Assembly: GCF_900100005.1 (NCBI RefSeq)
Contig: NZ_FNEB01000006.1
Location: 1-64,000, forward strand
Direction: 5' to 3'
Origin: Lutimaribacter saemankumensis
GTDB lineage: Bacteria; Pseudomonadota; Alphaproteobacteria; Rhodobacterales; Rhodobacteraceae
Length of the DNA stretch: 64,000 bases
A program made the position numbers and the translations under genes. Shown piece after piece: positions 55,270-62,979 of the stretch (position 1 is the stretch's first letter; each line of letters starts with the position of its first letter). The notes beneath the pieces are model-generated. The model was given only the letters and a program-made list of their open reading frames with translations. It did not search any database and had not been told where the DNA came from.

Positions 55270-56235
55270 ATGCAGGTTGAGGTCACGAGGGATGTCTTTC
55301 GGCTGGCGCAGGTGTTCACCATCAGCCGGGGATCGCGGACCGAGGCCAAGGTTCTGACCGTGCGCATCAGCGACGGTGGCGTGACTGGTTGGGGCGAGTG
55401 CGTGCCCTACGCGCGCTACGACGAAACGCTTGAAAGCGTCGAGGCGGAAATCGCAGGCCTGCCCGGACGGTTCGACCGTCAGTCGCTTTACGACCTGCTG
55501 CCCGCCGGTGCGGCCCGCAACGCGGTGGATTGCGCGCTCTGGGATCTGGAGGCCAAGCGCGCGAACAAACGGGTCTGGGAAATGGCCGGCCTGCCCGAGC
55601 CTGGGCCGGAAATCACCGCCTATACCCTGTCGCTGGCGGAACCCGCCGAAATGGAAGCGCAAGCTGCCAAGAATGCGCATCGTCCGCTGCTGAAGATCAA
55701 GCTGGGCACACCGGACGACATGCCGCGTCTCGAAGCCGTGCGGCGCGGCGCGCCCAACGCCCGGATCATCGTCGATGCCAACGAGGGGTGGTCGGCTGAG
55801 GTCTATGCCGACCTTGCGCCGCATCTGGTACGGCTGGGCGTTGCACTTGTCGAACAACCCCTGCCCGCGGGCGAGGACGAGGCGCTGATCGGCATGGAGC
55901 GTCCAGTGCCCGTCTGCGCCGACGAAAGCGCCCATGACCGTGCAAGCCTGCCGGCGCTGAAGGGCAAGTACGATGTGGTGAACATTAAGCTCGACAAGAC
56001 CGGGGGCCTGACCGAAGCGCTGGCGCTGAAGCAGGCGGCACTGGCCGAAGGGTACGACATCATGGTGGGTTGCATGGTCGGATCGAGCCTGGCAATGGCG
56101 CCCGCGACGCTGGTTGCACAAGGTGCGATGGTAACGGACCTTGACGGGCCGCTCCTTCTGGCCGAAGACCGCGACGCACCGCTTTTGTTCGATGATGCCG
56201 GCGTGCACCCGCCGAGTGCCGCCCTCTGGGGATAA
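55270..56235 (+). CDS. dgcA: Enolase-superfamily epimerase, DgcA-type N-acetyl-D-glutamate racemase
   Basis: The protein has 321 residues. The second Lys pair is LLKIKLG near residue 150, and the metal ligands lie in IIVDANEGW, LVEQPL and CADES. The last Lys is in VNIKLDKTGG. These are marks of the dipeptide-epimerase/muconate-cycloisomerase branch. The dgcN neighbour points to racemisation of N-acetyl-D-glutamate to the L form. Without that neighbour it would be called a dipeptide epimerase. The start was set at ATG 55270 by the AGAGGGG upstream. Confidence 0.83.
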   Translation: MQVEVTRDVFRLAQVFTISRGSRTEAKVLTVRISDGGVTGWGECVPYARYDETLESVEAEIAGLPGRFDRQSLYDLLPAGAARNAVDCALWDLEAKRANKRVWEMAGLPEPGPEITAYTLSLAEPAEMEAQAAKNAHRPLLKIKLGTPDDMPRLEAVRRGAPNARIIVDANEGWSAEVYADLAPHLVRLGVALVEQPLPAGEDEALIGMERPVPVCADESAHDRASLPALKGKYDVVNIKLDKTGGLTEALALKQAALAEGYDIMVGCMVGSSLAMAPATLVAQGAMVTDLDGPLLLAEDRDAPLLFDDAGVHPPSAALWG

Positions 56236-56246
56236 GGAGACAACCC

Positions 56247-57110
56247 ATGACCCGCACAGTTTACGTAAACGGCGAATACCTGCCCGAAACCGAAGCCAAG
56301 GTCTCGATCTTCGACCGGGGCTTTCTCATGGCTGACGGCGTTTACGAAGTGACCAGCGTGCTGGATGGCAAGCTGATCGATTTCGACGGTCACCTGGCGC
56401 GTCTTGAACGGTCGCTGACCGAGCTGGACATGGACAAGCCCGACCAGTTCGACGACCTGCTGGAAATCCACCGTGAGCTGGTGCGCCTGAACGGCATCGA
56501 AGAGGGCATGATCTATCTTCAGGTCACGCGCGGCGCGCCGGGCGATCGCGACTTTGCCTTCCCCGATGCCGAAACCACGCGGCCGACGCTGGTTCTGTTC
56601 ACCCAGAACAAGCCGGGCCTGGCCGACAGCCCGGCGGCGAAGACCGGGATCAAGGTGATCTCGATCGACGATATCCGCTGGGGCCGGCGCGACATCAAGA
56701 CGGTGCAACTTTTGTATCCGTCGATGGGCAAGATGATGGCTAAGAAGGCCGGCTGTGACGACGCCTGGATGGTCGAGGACGGCTTTGTGACCGAAGGCAC
56801 CAGCAACAACGCCTACATCGTCAAGGGCGGCAAGATCATCACGCGGCAATTGTCGAACGACATCCTGCACGGCATTACCCGTGCCGCCGTCCTGCGCTTT
56901 GCCCGCGAGGCGCAGATGGAGGTCGAGGAACGCCCCTTCACCATCGAAGAAGCTCAGGGCGCGGACGAGGCGTTCATCACCTCGGCCTCGACCTTTGTCT
57001 TTCCGGTGATCGAAATCGACGGCGCCAAGCTGGGTGAAGGCACGCCCGGGCCGGCCGCGAAACGGCTGCGCGAAATTTACCTGGACGAAAGCCGCAAGGC
57101 CGCAATCTGA
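56247..57110 (+). CDS. D-amino acid aminotransferase (class IV)
   Basis: The protein has 287 residues of the PLP fold IV family. IFDRGFLMADGVYEVTSV begins it; the likely PLP Lys is in RRDIKTVQLLYPSM near residue 152, and EGTSNNAYIV follows. It moves the amino group between D-alanine, D-glutamate and their keto acids. Coupled with DgcN/DgcA (11 bp upstream) it can feed D-alanine nitrogen into D-glutamate. Branched-chain aminotransferase is the other fold IV option, but the context favours D-amino acids. Confidence 0.88.
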   Translation: MTRTVYVNGEYLPETEAKVSIFDRGFLMADGVYEVTSVLDGKLIDFDGHLARLERSLTELDMDKPDQFDDLLEIHRELVRLNGIEEGMIYLQVTRGAPGDRDFAFPDAETTRPTLVLFTQNKPGLADSPAAKTGIKVISIDDIRWGRRDIKTVQLLYPSMGKMMAKKAGCDDAWMVEDGFVTEGTSNNAYIVKGGKIITRQLSNDILHGITRAAVLRFAREAQMEVEERPFTIEEAQGADEAFITSASTFVFPVIEIDGAKLGEGTPGPAAKRLREIYLDESRKAAI

Positions 57111-57129
57111 TACGCTTGCTATGAAGTGA

Positions 57130-57157
57130 AAAAGGGCGGTCCCTCGGGCCGCCCTTT
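57130..57157 (+). terminator. Terminator between convergent aminotransferase and GST genes
   Basis: AAAGGGCGG and CCGCCCTTT pair around a short GC loop. It lies 20 bp after the aminotransferase stop and 23 bp past the GST stop, so it can serve both strands. Confidence 0.75.
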
Positions 57158-57179
57158 GTGTTTGCGATGAAGGGCCGGG

Positions 57180-57878
57180 TCAGTCCCGAGGCGGGATGTT
57201 GAGGCCGCGCTGGACGGCGGGGCGGTCCAGGAAACGATCCAGATACGCCACGCAGCGCGGGTGATCGGCCCAGCCCACCACGTCGCGCGCGCCGTAGAAA
57301 TCCAGCGCGCGCAGCCAGGGGGCAAGCGCGATGTCGGCGATGGAATAGTCGCCGGCGATCCAGTCGCGGCCTTCAAGTGCGGTTTCAACGACGTTCAGCA
57401 GGCGGCGCGCCTCGTTGATATACCGCTCACGCGGGCGGGGGTCTTCGATCTCGGATCCGGCGAACTTGTAGAAGAACCCAAGCTGTCCGAACAACGGCCC
57501 GACGCCACCCATCTGGAACATCAGCCATTGTATCGCCTGATACCGCGCCGCCGGGTCGGTCGGCAAAAGCTGGCCGGTTTTTTCCCCAAGGTAGATCAGG
57601 ATCGCGCCGCTTTCGAACAGTGCCAGAGGTTGCCCGCCGGGGCCGTCCGGGTCGATGATCGCCGGGATCTTGTTGTTGGGGTTGAGCGAAAGGAACTCGG
57701 CGCTTTTGACGTCCGCGTCCGACAGGGTGATCTTGTGCGCCTCGTAAGGCAGGCCGGTTTCTTCCAGCATGATCGAGGCCTTGACCCCGTTCGGTGTCGG
57801 AAAGGAATACAATTGCAGACGGTCGGGATGCTGCGGCGGCCAGCGATGCGTGATCGGGAAATCGTCGGGAAAAGTCAT
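57180..57878 (-). CDS. Glutathione S-transferase family protein (YfcG/YghU-like)
   Basis: The protein has 232 residues. The thioredoxin-like N-domain begins LQLYSFPTPNGVKASIMLEETGLPYE, with the NPNNKIPAI loop and FESGAILIYLGE for glutathione binding. The C-terminal helical domain starts after residue 100. YfcG-type relatives reduce disulfides rather than conjugate substrates. An Asn (TPNG) takes the place of the usual catalytic Tyr/Ser/Cys. No strong link to the neighbours. Confidence 0.9.
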   Translation of the reverse strand: MTFPDDFPITHRWPPQHPDRLQLYSFPTPNGVKASIMLEETGLPYEAHKITLSDADVKSAEFLSLNPNNKIPAIIDPDGPGGQPLALFESGAILIYLGEKTGQLLPTDPAARYQAIQWLMFQMGGVGPLFGQLGFFYKFAGSEIEDPRPRERYINEARRLLNVVETALEGRDWIAGDYSIADIALAPWLRALDFYGARDVVGWADHPRCVAYLDRFLDRPAVQRGLNIPPRD

Positions 57879-58027
57879 TCATGCCTCGCTTTCATTTGCG
57901 GGGAACGTAGGGGGAAATTCCCCTGACAAAAAGCAGGTATTTTTTTCAGAAATCCCGTTAAGGTTAATTCAGGGGCGCAAATGGTCCCTCAAGACAGGTG
58001 CAAAAACGTACAAAGGGACTAGGACAC

Positions 58028-58459
58028 ATGTTTCAAGAGTTCAGGGACTTCATCGCCAAAGGCAATGTCATGGACATGGCCGTGGGTATCATCATCGGTG
58101 CGGCCTTTACGGCCATCGTCACGTCGCTGGTGGGCGACCTGATCAACCCGATTATCGGCCTGTTTACCGGCGGACTTGATTTCACCAACAATTACGTCGT
58201 GCTGGCAGGCCAGGTACCCGACGGCGCCAGCCTAGAGGCCGCGCGCGAGGCCGGGGCAGCCGTCTTTGCATACGGCGCATTCCTGATGGCGGTCATCAAC
58301 TTCCTGATCATCGCCTTCGTGGTGTTCATGCTGGTGCGCTACGTCAACAAGGTGAAAGACGCGGCAACCAAGAAGGAAGAGGCCCCGGCAGAAGAGGCGC
58401 CCGCCGGGCCGAGCGAGCTGGATATCCTCATGGAAATTCGTGACGCGCTGAAAAAGTAG
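58028..58459 (+). CDS. mscL: Large-conductance mechanosensitive channel
   Basis: The protein has 143 residues with two membrane helices. The [40 protein letters not shown] start is the N-helix and pore-lining TM1. TM2 is [21 protein letters not shown], and the C-terminus is a charged bundle helix ([13 protein letters not shown]). It opens under membrane tension to release solutes after hypo-osmotic shock. The start at 58028 is supported by the family N-terminus. Confidence 0.96.
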   Translation: MFQEFRDFIAKGNVMDMAVGIIIGAAFTAIVTSLVGDLINPIIGLFTGGLDFTNNYVVLAGQVPDGASLEAAREAGAAVFAYGAFLMAVINFLIIAFVVFMLVRYVNKVKDAATKKEEAPAEEAPAGPSELDILMEIRDALKK

Positions 58460-58480
58460 GTCGACCGAACTGAACAAGGG

Positions 58481-58506
58481 AAAGGCCCGCCATCGTGCGG
58501 GCCTTT
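58481..58506 (+). terminator. Rho-independent terminator after mscL
   Basis: AAAGGCCCGC pairs with GCGGGCCTTT around a short loop and is followed by TTTGCTT. It separates mscL from the mscS gene. Confidence 0.85.
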
Positions 58507-58567
58507 TGCTTGCGGTTCATGGCTGCCTCTGGCAGTCGCAGAAGGGACGTGAACAGGAGGTATTGTT

Positions 58568-59374
58568 ATGCAGGACATCATAGAACAGCTTGGCGCCTAC
58601 ACACCGCTTGTTATCGCGGCGGGCAAGGCGCTTGTCGTACTCGTGGTCGGCTGGACGATCGCGGGTATGGTCAGTGGCATGGTCCGCCGGCGTGTGAACG
58701 CTACGCCGCGCATCGACCCGACCCTTGGAAATTTCGCGGCGTCGATCATCAAATGGGTGATCCTGCTGATGGTCCTGGTGGCGGTGCTCGGACTGTTCGG
58801 TATCCAGGCGACGTCGCTTGTCGCGGTTCTCGGCGCGGCGACGCTGGCCATCGGCCTTGCACTTCAGGGGACGCTCAGCGATCTGGCGGCGGGGTTCATG
58901 CTGATCTTGTTCCGCCCCTACAAGCTGGGCGATTTCGTCGATATCGGTGGAACGTCGGGGACGGTAAGGGATCTCAATCTTTTCGTGACCGAACTGGTCA
59001 CCCCGGACAATGTCCAGATCATCGTGCCGAACGGGCAGGCTTGGGGTGCGATCATCACCAATTTCTCGGCGCACAAGACACGGCGCGTCGACCTGGTCTT
59101 TGGCATCGACTATGGCGACAACGCCGATACGGCGATGGACATCATCCTTGAACTGGCAAAGGCCGATGCGCGCGTGCACGACGATCCCGCACCGTGGGTG
59201 CGGGTGACGAACCTTGGTGACAGCAGCGTCGATCTGACAACGCGACTGTGGGTGAATGCGGCCGACTACTGGGAGGTCAAGTTCGCCATGACCAAGGCCG
59301 TGAAAGAGGCGTTCGATGCCCGCGGCATCAGCATCCCGTATCCGCATTCGGTCGAGATTCAGAAAGCGGGCTGA
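58568..59374 (+). CDS. Small-conductance mechanosensitive channel (MscS family)
   Basis: The protein has 268 residues. Three N-terminal helices end in the pore helix GAATLAIGLALQGTLSDLAAGFMLILFRPYKLGDFV. The cytoplasmic vestibule contains VIVPNGQAWGAIITNFSAHKTRRVD. It is the E. coli MscS length. It stands 108 bp from mscL behind a terminator, so the two are probably regulated separately. The 3' end overlaps a convergent gene by 16 bp. Confidence 0.94.
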   Translation: MQDIIEQLGAYTPLVIAAGKALVVLVVGWTIAGMVSGMVRRRVNATPRIDPTLGNFAASIIKWVILLMVLVAVLGLFGIQATSLVAVLGAATLAIGLALQGTLSDLAAGFMLILFRPYKLGDFVDIGGTSGTVRDLNLFVTELVTPDNVQIIVPNGQAWGAIITNFSAHKTRRVDLVFGIDYGDNADTAMDIILELAKADARVHDDPAPWVRVTNLGDSSVDLTTRLWVNAADYWEVKFAMTKAVKEAFDARGISIPYPHSVEIQKAG

Positions 59375-60090
59375 TCATGCCTTGGGATGCGCTGGTCGGA
59401 CATGATCCTTTCGGCCAGCGCGTCCGCCCAAAGGCCATAGATCTTAGGGCCGGGGTGAAACCCGTCATCGGCCATCATGTCGACATCCAGGGGCAGGTCG
59501 AACGGAACGTGATGCAGGTCAGGCTGTGCTGCGGCAAGGTCCGACAAGGCTGCGTCGAACCGGCGCGCCTCGTGGCCCATTACCCATTTCAGGCTCCGCG
59601 GCAGCAGGGGAAACTGACCCATTGGCGGCAGGCCCGAGGCATAGATCGCCCTGACACCGAATTTCACGCGCAACAGGTCGTGCAGTGCCTGTTGCCGCCG
59701 CAGCCATACACGGCAGGGCAGGCCGGTTGTCACGTCGTTCACGCCAAGGGCCAGAACCGCGACGTCGAACCGCGCGGGTGGCAAGGCTTGCAGGCGGGTG
59801 TTGCAGGCGCGTGTCGTATCGCCTGTGCGTGCCTCAAGCCGCCATGTGACGCGCGCCCGCAGCGCGAGGCGGGTGATGAGCTGACCGCTCAGCGCCAGCG
59901 ACTGGTGCGGCGCCCCCACACCCGCGGCGGAACTGTCGCCTGCGATCAGCACAGACAGGGCGGGCCCTTTGCCCTCTGATCCGTGGCGTGGGCCGGGCGG
60001 CTCGGGCAGGCGCAACGCGCGCCTGCGCAGAGCAAGGCCCTGGGCGGCCAGCATCGGCGCAATCGCGTATTTCACATAGCGTGCTGCCAT
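59359..60090 (-). CDS. SGNH/GDSL-family hydrolase
   Basis: The protein has 243 residues. The catalytic Ser is in LIAGDSSAAGVGAP near residue 53, the Asn block in LALGVNDVTTG, and the His in DDGFHPG near the C-terminus. It is an esterase or lipase of broad class. The N-terminus is a short hydrophobic or basic segment without a clear signal. Substrate unknown. It lies convergent to mscS and on the same strand as ald, 62 bp downstream of it. Confidence 0.9.
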   Translation of the reverse strand: MAARYVKYAIAPMLAAQGLALRRRALRLPEPPGPRHGSEGKGPALSVLIAGDSSAAGVGAPHQSLALSGQLITRLALRARVTWRLEARTGDTTRACNTRLQALPPARFDVAVLALGVNDVTTGLPCRVWLRRQQALHDLLRVKFGVRAIYASGLPPMGQFPLLPRSLKWVMGHEARRFDAALSDLAAAQPDLHHVPFDLPLDVDMMADDGFHPGPKIYGLWADALAERIMSDQRIPRHDQPAF

Positions 60091-60152
60091 CGGCCCTTTC
60101 CGCTATCAGGCAGGGCCGATGATAAGCCGGGCGCGGCGCCCGGCAAGCCCGG

Positions 60153-61271
60153 TCAGCCCTTTACGACCAGCTGGGGCGAGGTCACGTCGATGCCAAGCGC
60201 CTTGCCGACGGCGTAATAGGTCAGCTTGCCCGCATGGACATTCAATCCGTTCAGAAGGTGCGGGTCGTCGGCGCAGGCCTGTTTCCAGCCCTTGTCCGCC
60301 AGCGCCAGCATGAATGGCATGGTCGCATTGCCAAGCGCGATGGTCGAGGTCCGCGCCACCGCGCCGGGCATGTTCGCCACGCAGTAATGCATGATGCCGT
60401 CGACCTCGTAGATCGGGTTCTCGTGGGTGGTGGCTTTGGATGTCTCGAAGCAGCCGCCCTGGTCGATGGCCACGTCCACAAGGACCGCGCCGGGTTTCAT
60501 GGTCGACAGTTGTTCGCGGCTGATCAGTTTGGGTGCCGCCGCACCGGGGATCAGCACCGCTCCGACCACCATGTCGGCATGGGCGATCAGATCGGCGGTG
60601 TTGCCCTTGGAGGCGTAGGCGGTCTTGAACTCGCCACGCATCGTGTCATCGAGATAGCGCAGCCGCGGCAGCGACATGTCCAGAACGGTCACGTCCGCCC
60701 CCATGCCGGCCGCAACGCGTGCGGCGTGTGTGCCGACAACCCCGCCGCCGATCACGACAACCTTTGCCGGGCCCACGCCGGGCACGCCGCCCATCAGCAC
60801 GCCACGCCCGCCATTGGCCTTTTGCAGCGTCCAGCTGCCGACCTGCGGCGCCAGCTTGCCCGCGACCTCGGACATAGGCGCCAGCAGGGGCAGGCCACCC
60901 CGGTCGTCGGTAACGGTTTCATAGGCGATCGCGGTGCAGCCGGATTCCAGCAGGTCATGCGTCTGGTCGGGGTCCGGGGCCAGATGCAGATAGGTGAACA
61001 GCAGCTGGCCTTCGCGCAGCATCTTGCGCTCGGGCGCCTGGGGTTCCTTGACCTTTACGATCATGTCGGCGGTGGCGAACACCTCTTGCGCGGTGTCGAC
61101 GATGCGCGCGCCGGCATCGGTATAATCCGTGTCCTCGAAGCCCGCGCCGCGCCCGGCGCCGGTTTCGATCAGAACCTCGTGGCCGTGTGCCACCGCCTCA
61201 CGGGCGGCGTTGGGCGTCATGCCGACGCGAAATTCCTGCGGCTTGATCTCTTTCGGGCAACCGATTTTCAT
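60153..61271 (-). CDS. ald: Alanine dehydrogenase
   Basis: The protein has 372 residues. The N-terminal [20 protein letters not shown] binds substrate, VKVKEPQ is a catalytic loop, and [28 protein letters not shown] is the NAD Rossmann fold. It converts L-alanine to pyruvate and ammonia. AAGGAGG lies 5 bases before ATG 61271. It diverges from an Lrp-type regulator, the usual control arrangement for ald in alphaproteobacteria. Confidence 0.96.
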   Translation of the reverse strand: MKIGCPKEIKPQEFRVGMTPNAAREAVAHGHEVLIETGAGRGAGFEDTDYTDAGARIVDTAQEVFATADMIVKVKEPQAPERKMLREGQLLFTYLHLAPDPDQTHDLLESGCTAIAYETVTDDRGGLPLLAPMSEVAGKLAPQVGSWTLQKANGGRGVLMGGVPGVGPAKVVVIGGGVVGTHAARVAAGMGADVTVLDMSLPRLRYLDDTMRGEFKTAYASKGNTADLIAHADMVVGAVLIPGAAAPKLISREQLSTMKPGAVLVDVAIDQGGCFETSKATTHENPIYEVDGIMHYCVANMPGAVARTSTIALGNATMPFMLALADKGWKQACADDPHLLNGLNVHAGKLTYYAVGKALGIDVTSPQLVVKG

Positions 61272-61323
61272 TGGGGCCTCCTTTGCTGGACTTGTGTATT
61301 TTGGACAGAATGTCGCAGTTGGC

Positions 61324-61366
61324 GCGCAATTGGTTTGAAATTTGGGTCGCACTACGGTGCAATTTG
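61324..61366. promoter_or_regulatory. Candidate Lrp-type binding sites, two direct repeats 33 bp apart
   Basis: GCGCAATTGG (61324-61333) and GTGCAATTTG (61357-61366) match in eight of ten bases and start 33 bp apart, three helical turns. They lie in the 143-bp gap between ald and the Lrp-family gene, so both sites face one side of the DNA. This fits Lrp/AsnC proteins, which bind as phased octamers. Confidence 0.5.
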
Positions 61367-61414
61367 TGAATAATCTTCGATCAAAGGCGGCCAAGATCGA
61401 AGGAATCTGCGAAA

Positions 61415-61873
61415 ATGACGCTGGACCCGACAGATCGGCGAATTCTATCCGTCCTGCAGAAACGGGGACGCATTTCGAACGCCGAACTGTCCGAGGCGGT
61501 CAACCTGTCGCCATCGGCATGCCACAGGCGGGTGCAGCGGCTCGAATCCGATGGGTATATCCGCGATTACGTGGCGCTGCTGAACGCACGAAAAATGGGT
61601 GTCGCCAGTATCGTCTATGTCGAAATCACCTTGCGCGGGCAGACCGATGATATCCTCGATGCGTTCGAAAAGGCCGTGGCGCGCATCCCGAACGTGCAGG
61701 AATGTCACCTGATGGCAGGCACCGCGGATTACATCCTGAAAGTGGTTGCCGAGAACACCGACGATTTCGCGCGCATCCACCGCCAACACCTGTCGCGCCT
61801 GCCCGGCGTGACGCAGATGCAGTCGAGTTTCGCGCTTCGCACCGTGATCAGCACGACGGCCTTGCCGGTGTAG
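61415..61873 (+). CDS. Lrp/AsnC-family transcriptional regulator (AldR-like)
   Basis: The protein has 152 residues. The N-terminal helix-turn-helix is RRILSVLQKRGRISNAELSEAVNLSPSACHRRVQRLE. The C-terminal RAM domain senses amino acids (VVAENTDDFARIHRQHL). It is divergent from alanine dehydrogenase and so is probably the alanine-responsive activator of ald. ATG 61415 begins the conserved DPTDRRIL pattern. Confidence 0.93.
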   Translation: MTLDPTDRRILSVLQKRGRISNAELSEAVNLSPSACHRRVQRLESDGYIRDYVALLNARKMGVASIVYVEITLRGQTDDILDAFEKAVARIPNVQECHLMAGTADYILKVVAENTDDFARIHRQHLSRLPGVTQMQSSFALRTVISTTALPV

Positions 61874-61958
61874 GCCACAATTTTCGGTATTTTCCCGGCG
61901 CGAATTTGCGCGATGTTAAACGCGGCAGCGTTCGATCCACCGCCGAGGGGTGTGGATC

Positions 61959-62927
61959 ATGGCATTCAGCATTTTTGCGGCGGATAACGAATTCGCGGTT
62001 TCGACCGGGTCGAACGTCAACAGTGGCGGCGACAGGTCGGATTTCGATTATCCGCCGACATCTTCCATCAACCTCGTCGTCACGACGAATGACGGCGACA
62101 CCGATCCCCGTCTGTTCGAAATCGGCGATACCTATGATCTGAGTTTCGGGGGCGCGGGCGGTTCCCAGACGATCGAGGATGCCACAGTGTTGCGGTCCGA
62201 CATGGCCGAAGCCGGCGGCGGCATCATCGTGTTCGAAGGGCTGGATCAGTCCGGGAACCTCACGCAGGTCGTATGGACGCCCGGTTTCGATCTTCAAAGC
62301 TGGTATTTCAACAACTTCACCGGAGGCATTCCGCCACAGTTTTTCACAACGGATCAGAATGCGGCATATGTGCATGAATTCGTCTGCTTCGCGGCGGAAA
62401 CGCGTATAGCAACGCCGCTGGGCGCGCGCAGGGTTGACGATATCCAGCCGGGCGACGCGGTGATAACGCTCGATCGCGGGGCCCGGCCCGTCGTGTGGGT
62501 GGGGCGCCGACGCGTCAAGGGATATGGCGCAAATGCCCCCGTCGAAATCGCCACTGGGGTTCTGGGCAACATGGGACCGCTGCGCCTTTCGCAGCAACAC
62601 ATGGTGCTGTGGAATTCGGTTCTGTCGGAATTGCTGTTCGCGGCGCAGGAGGTGCTGATCCCGGTCCGCGCGCTTGTCGACGGTCGGAATGTCCGGCTCC
62701 GCCCCTGTGCCGACATCACGTATGTGCACCTGATGCTGGACCGGCACGAGCTGCTGATTGCCGAGGGCGCGGTCTGCGAAAGCCTGTTGCGCGTGCCGTC
62801 ATGGATTGGCGACGACGGGCCCGACCCCGGCCATCGCACCGTGAGGCCGGTCCTGACATATCAGGAGGCGCGGATCGTGACAGGTGTGGCAGCGCGTCAG
62901 AGCACGCGCGCCCCGGCGTTGCTCTAG
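61959..62927 (+). CDS. Hint (hedgehog/intein)-domain protein
   Basis: The protein has 322 residues. The first 140 residues are an uncharacterised Asn/Asp/Gly-rich part. From Cys143 (VCFAAETRIATPLGARRVDDIQPGDAVITLDRG) it is a Hint_2-type domain, with a conserved LSQQHMVLW His and HELLIAEGAVCES at the end. Rhodobacterales often carry such proteins with secretion or adhesin roles. Hint folds cleave themselves at the Cys. GTG 61950 is an alternative start. No signal peptide is seen. Confidence 0.82.
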   Translation: MAFSIFAADNEFAVSTGSNVNSGGDRSDFDYPPTSSINLVVTTNDGDTDPRLFEIGDTYDLSFGGAGGSQTIEDATVLRSDMAEAGGGIIVFEGLDQSGNLTQVVWTPGFDLQSWYFNNFTGGIPPQFFTTDQNAAYVHEFVCFAAETRIATPLGARRVDDIQPGDAVITLDRGARPVVWVGRRRVKGYGANAPVEIATGVLGNMGPLRLSQQHMVLWNSVLSELLFAAQEVLIPVRALVDGRNVRLRPCADITYVHLMLDRHELLIAEGAVCESLLRVPSWIGDDGPDPGHRTVRPVLTYQEARIVTGVAARQSTRAPALL

Positions 62928-62979
62928 ATTGCACTCATCCGCGCTTTCGCCCAGATTGCGGCAAGCAAGGGGGACGCGG

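Noticed and set aside
61950-61958. GTG start for the Hint-domain protein
   Set aside because: It adds only three residues; ATG 61959 begins the recognisable protein. The choice remains uncertain and is noted in that entry.
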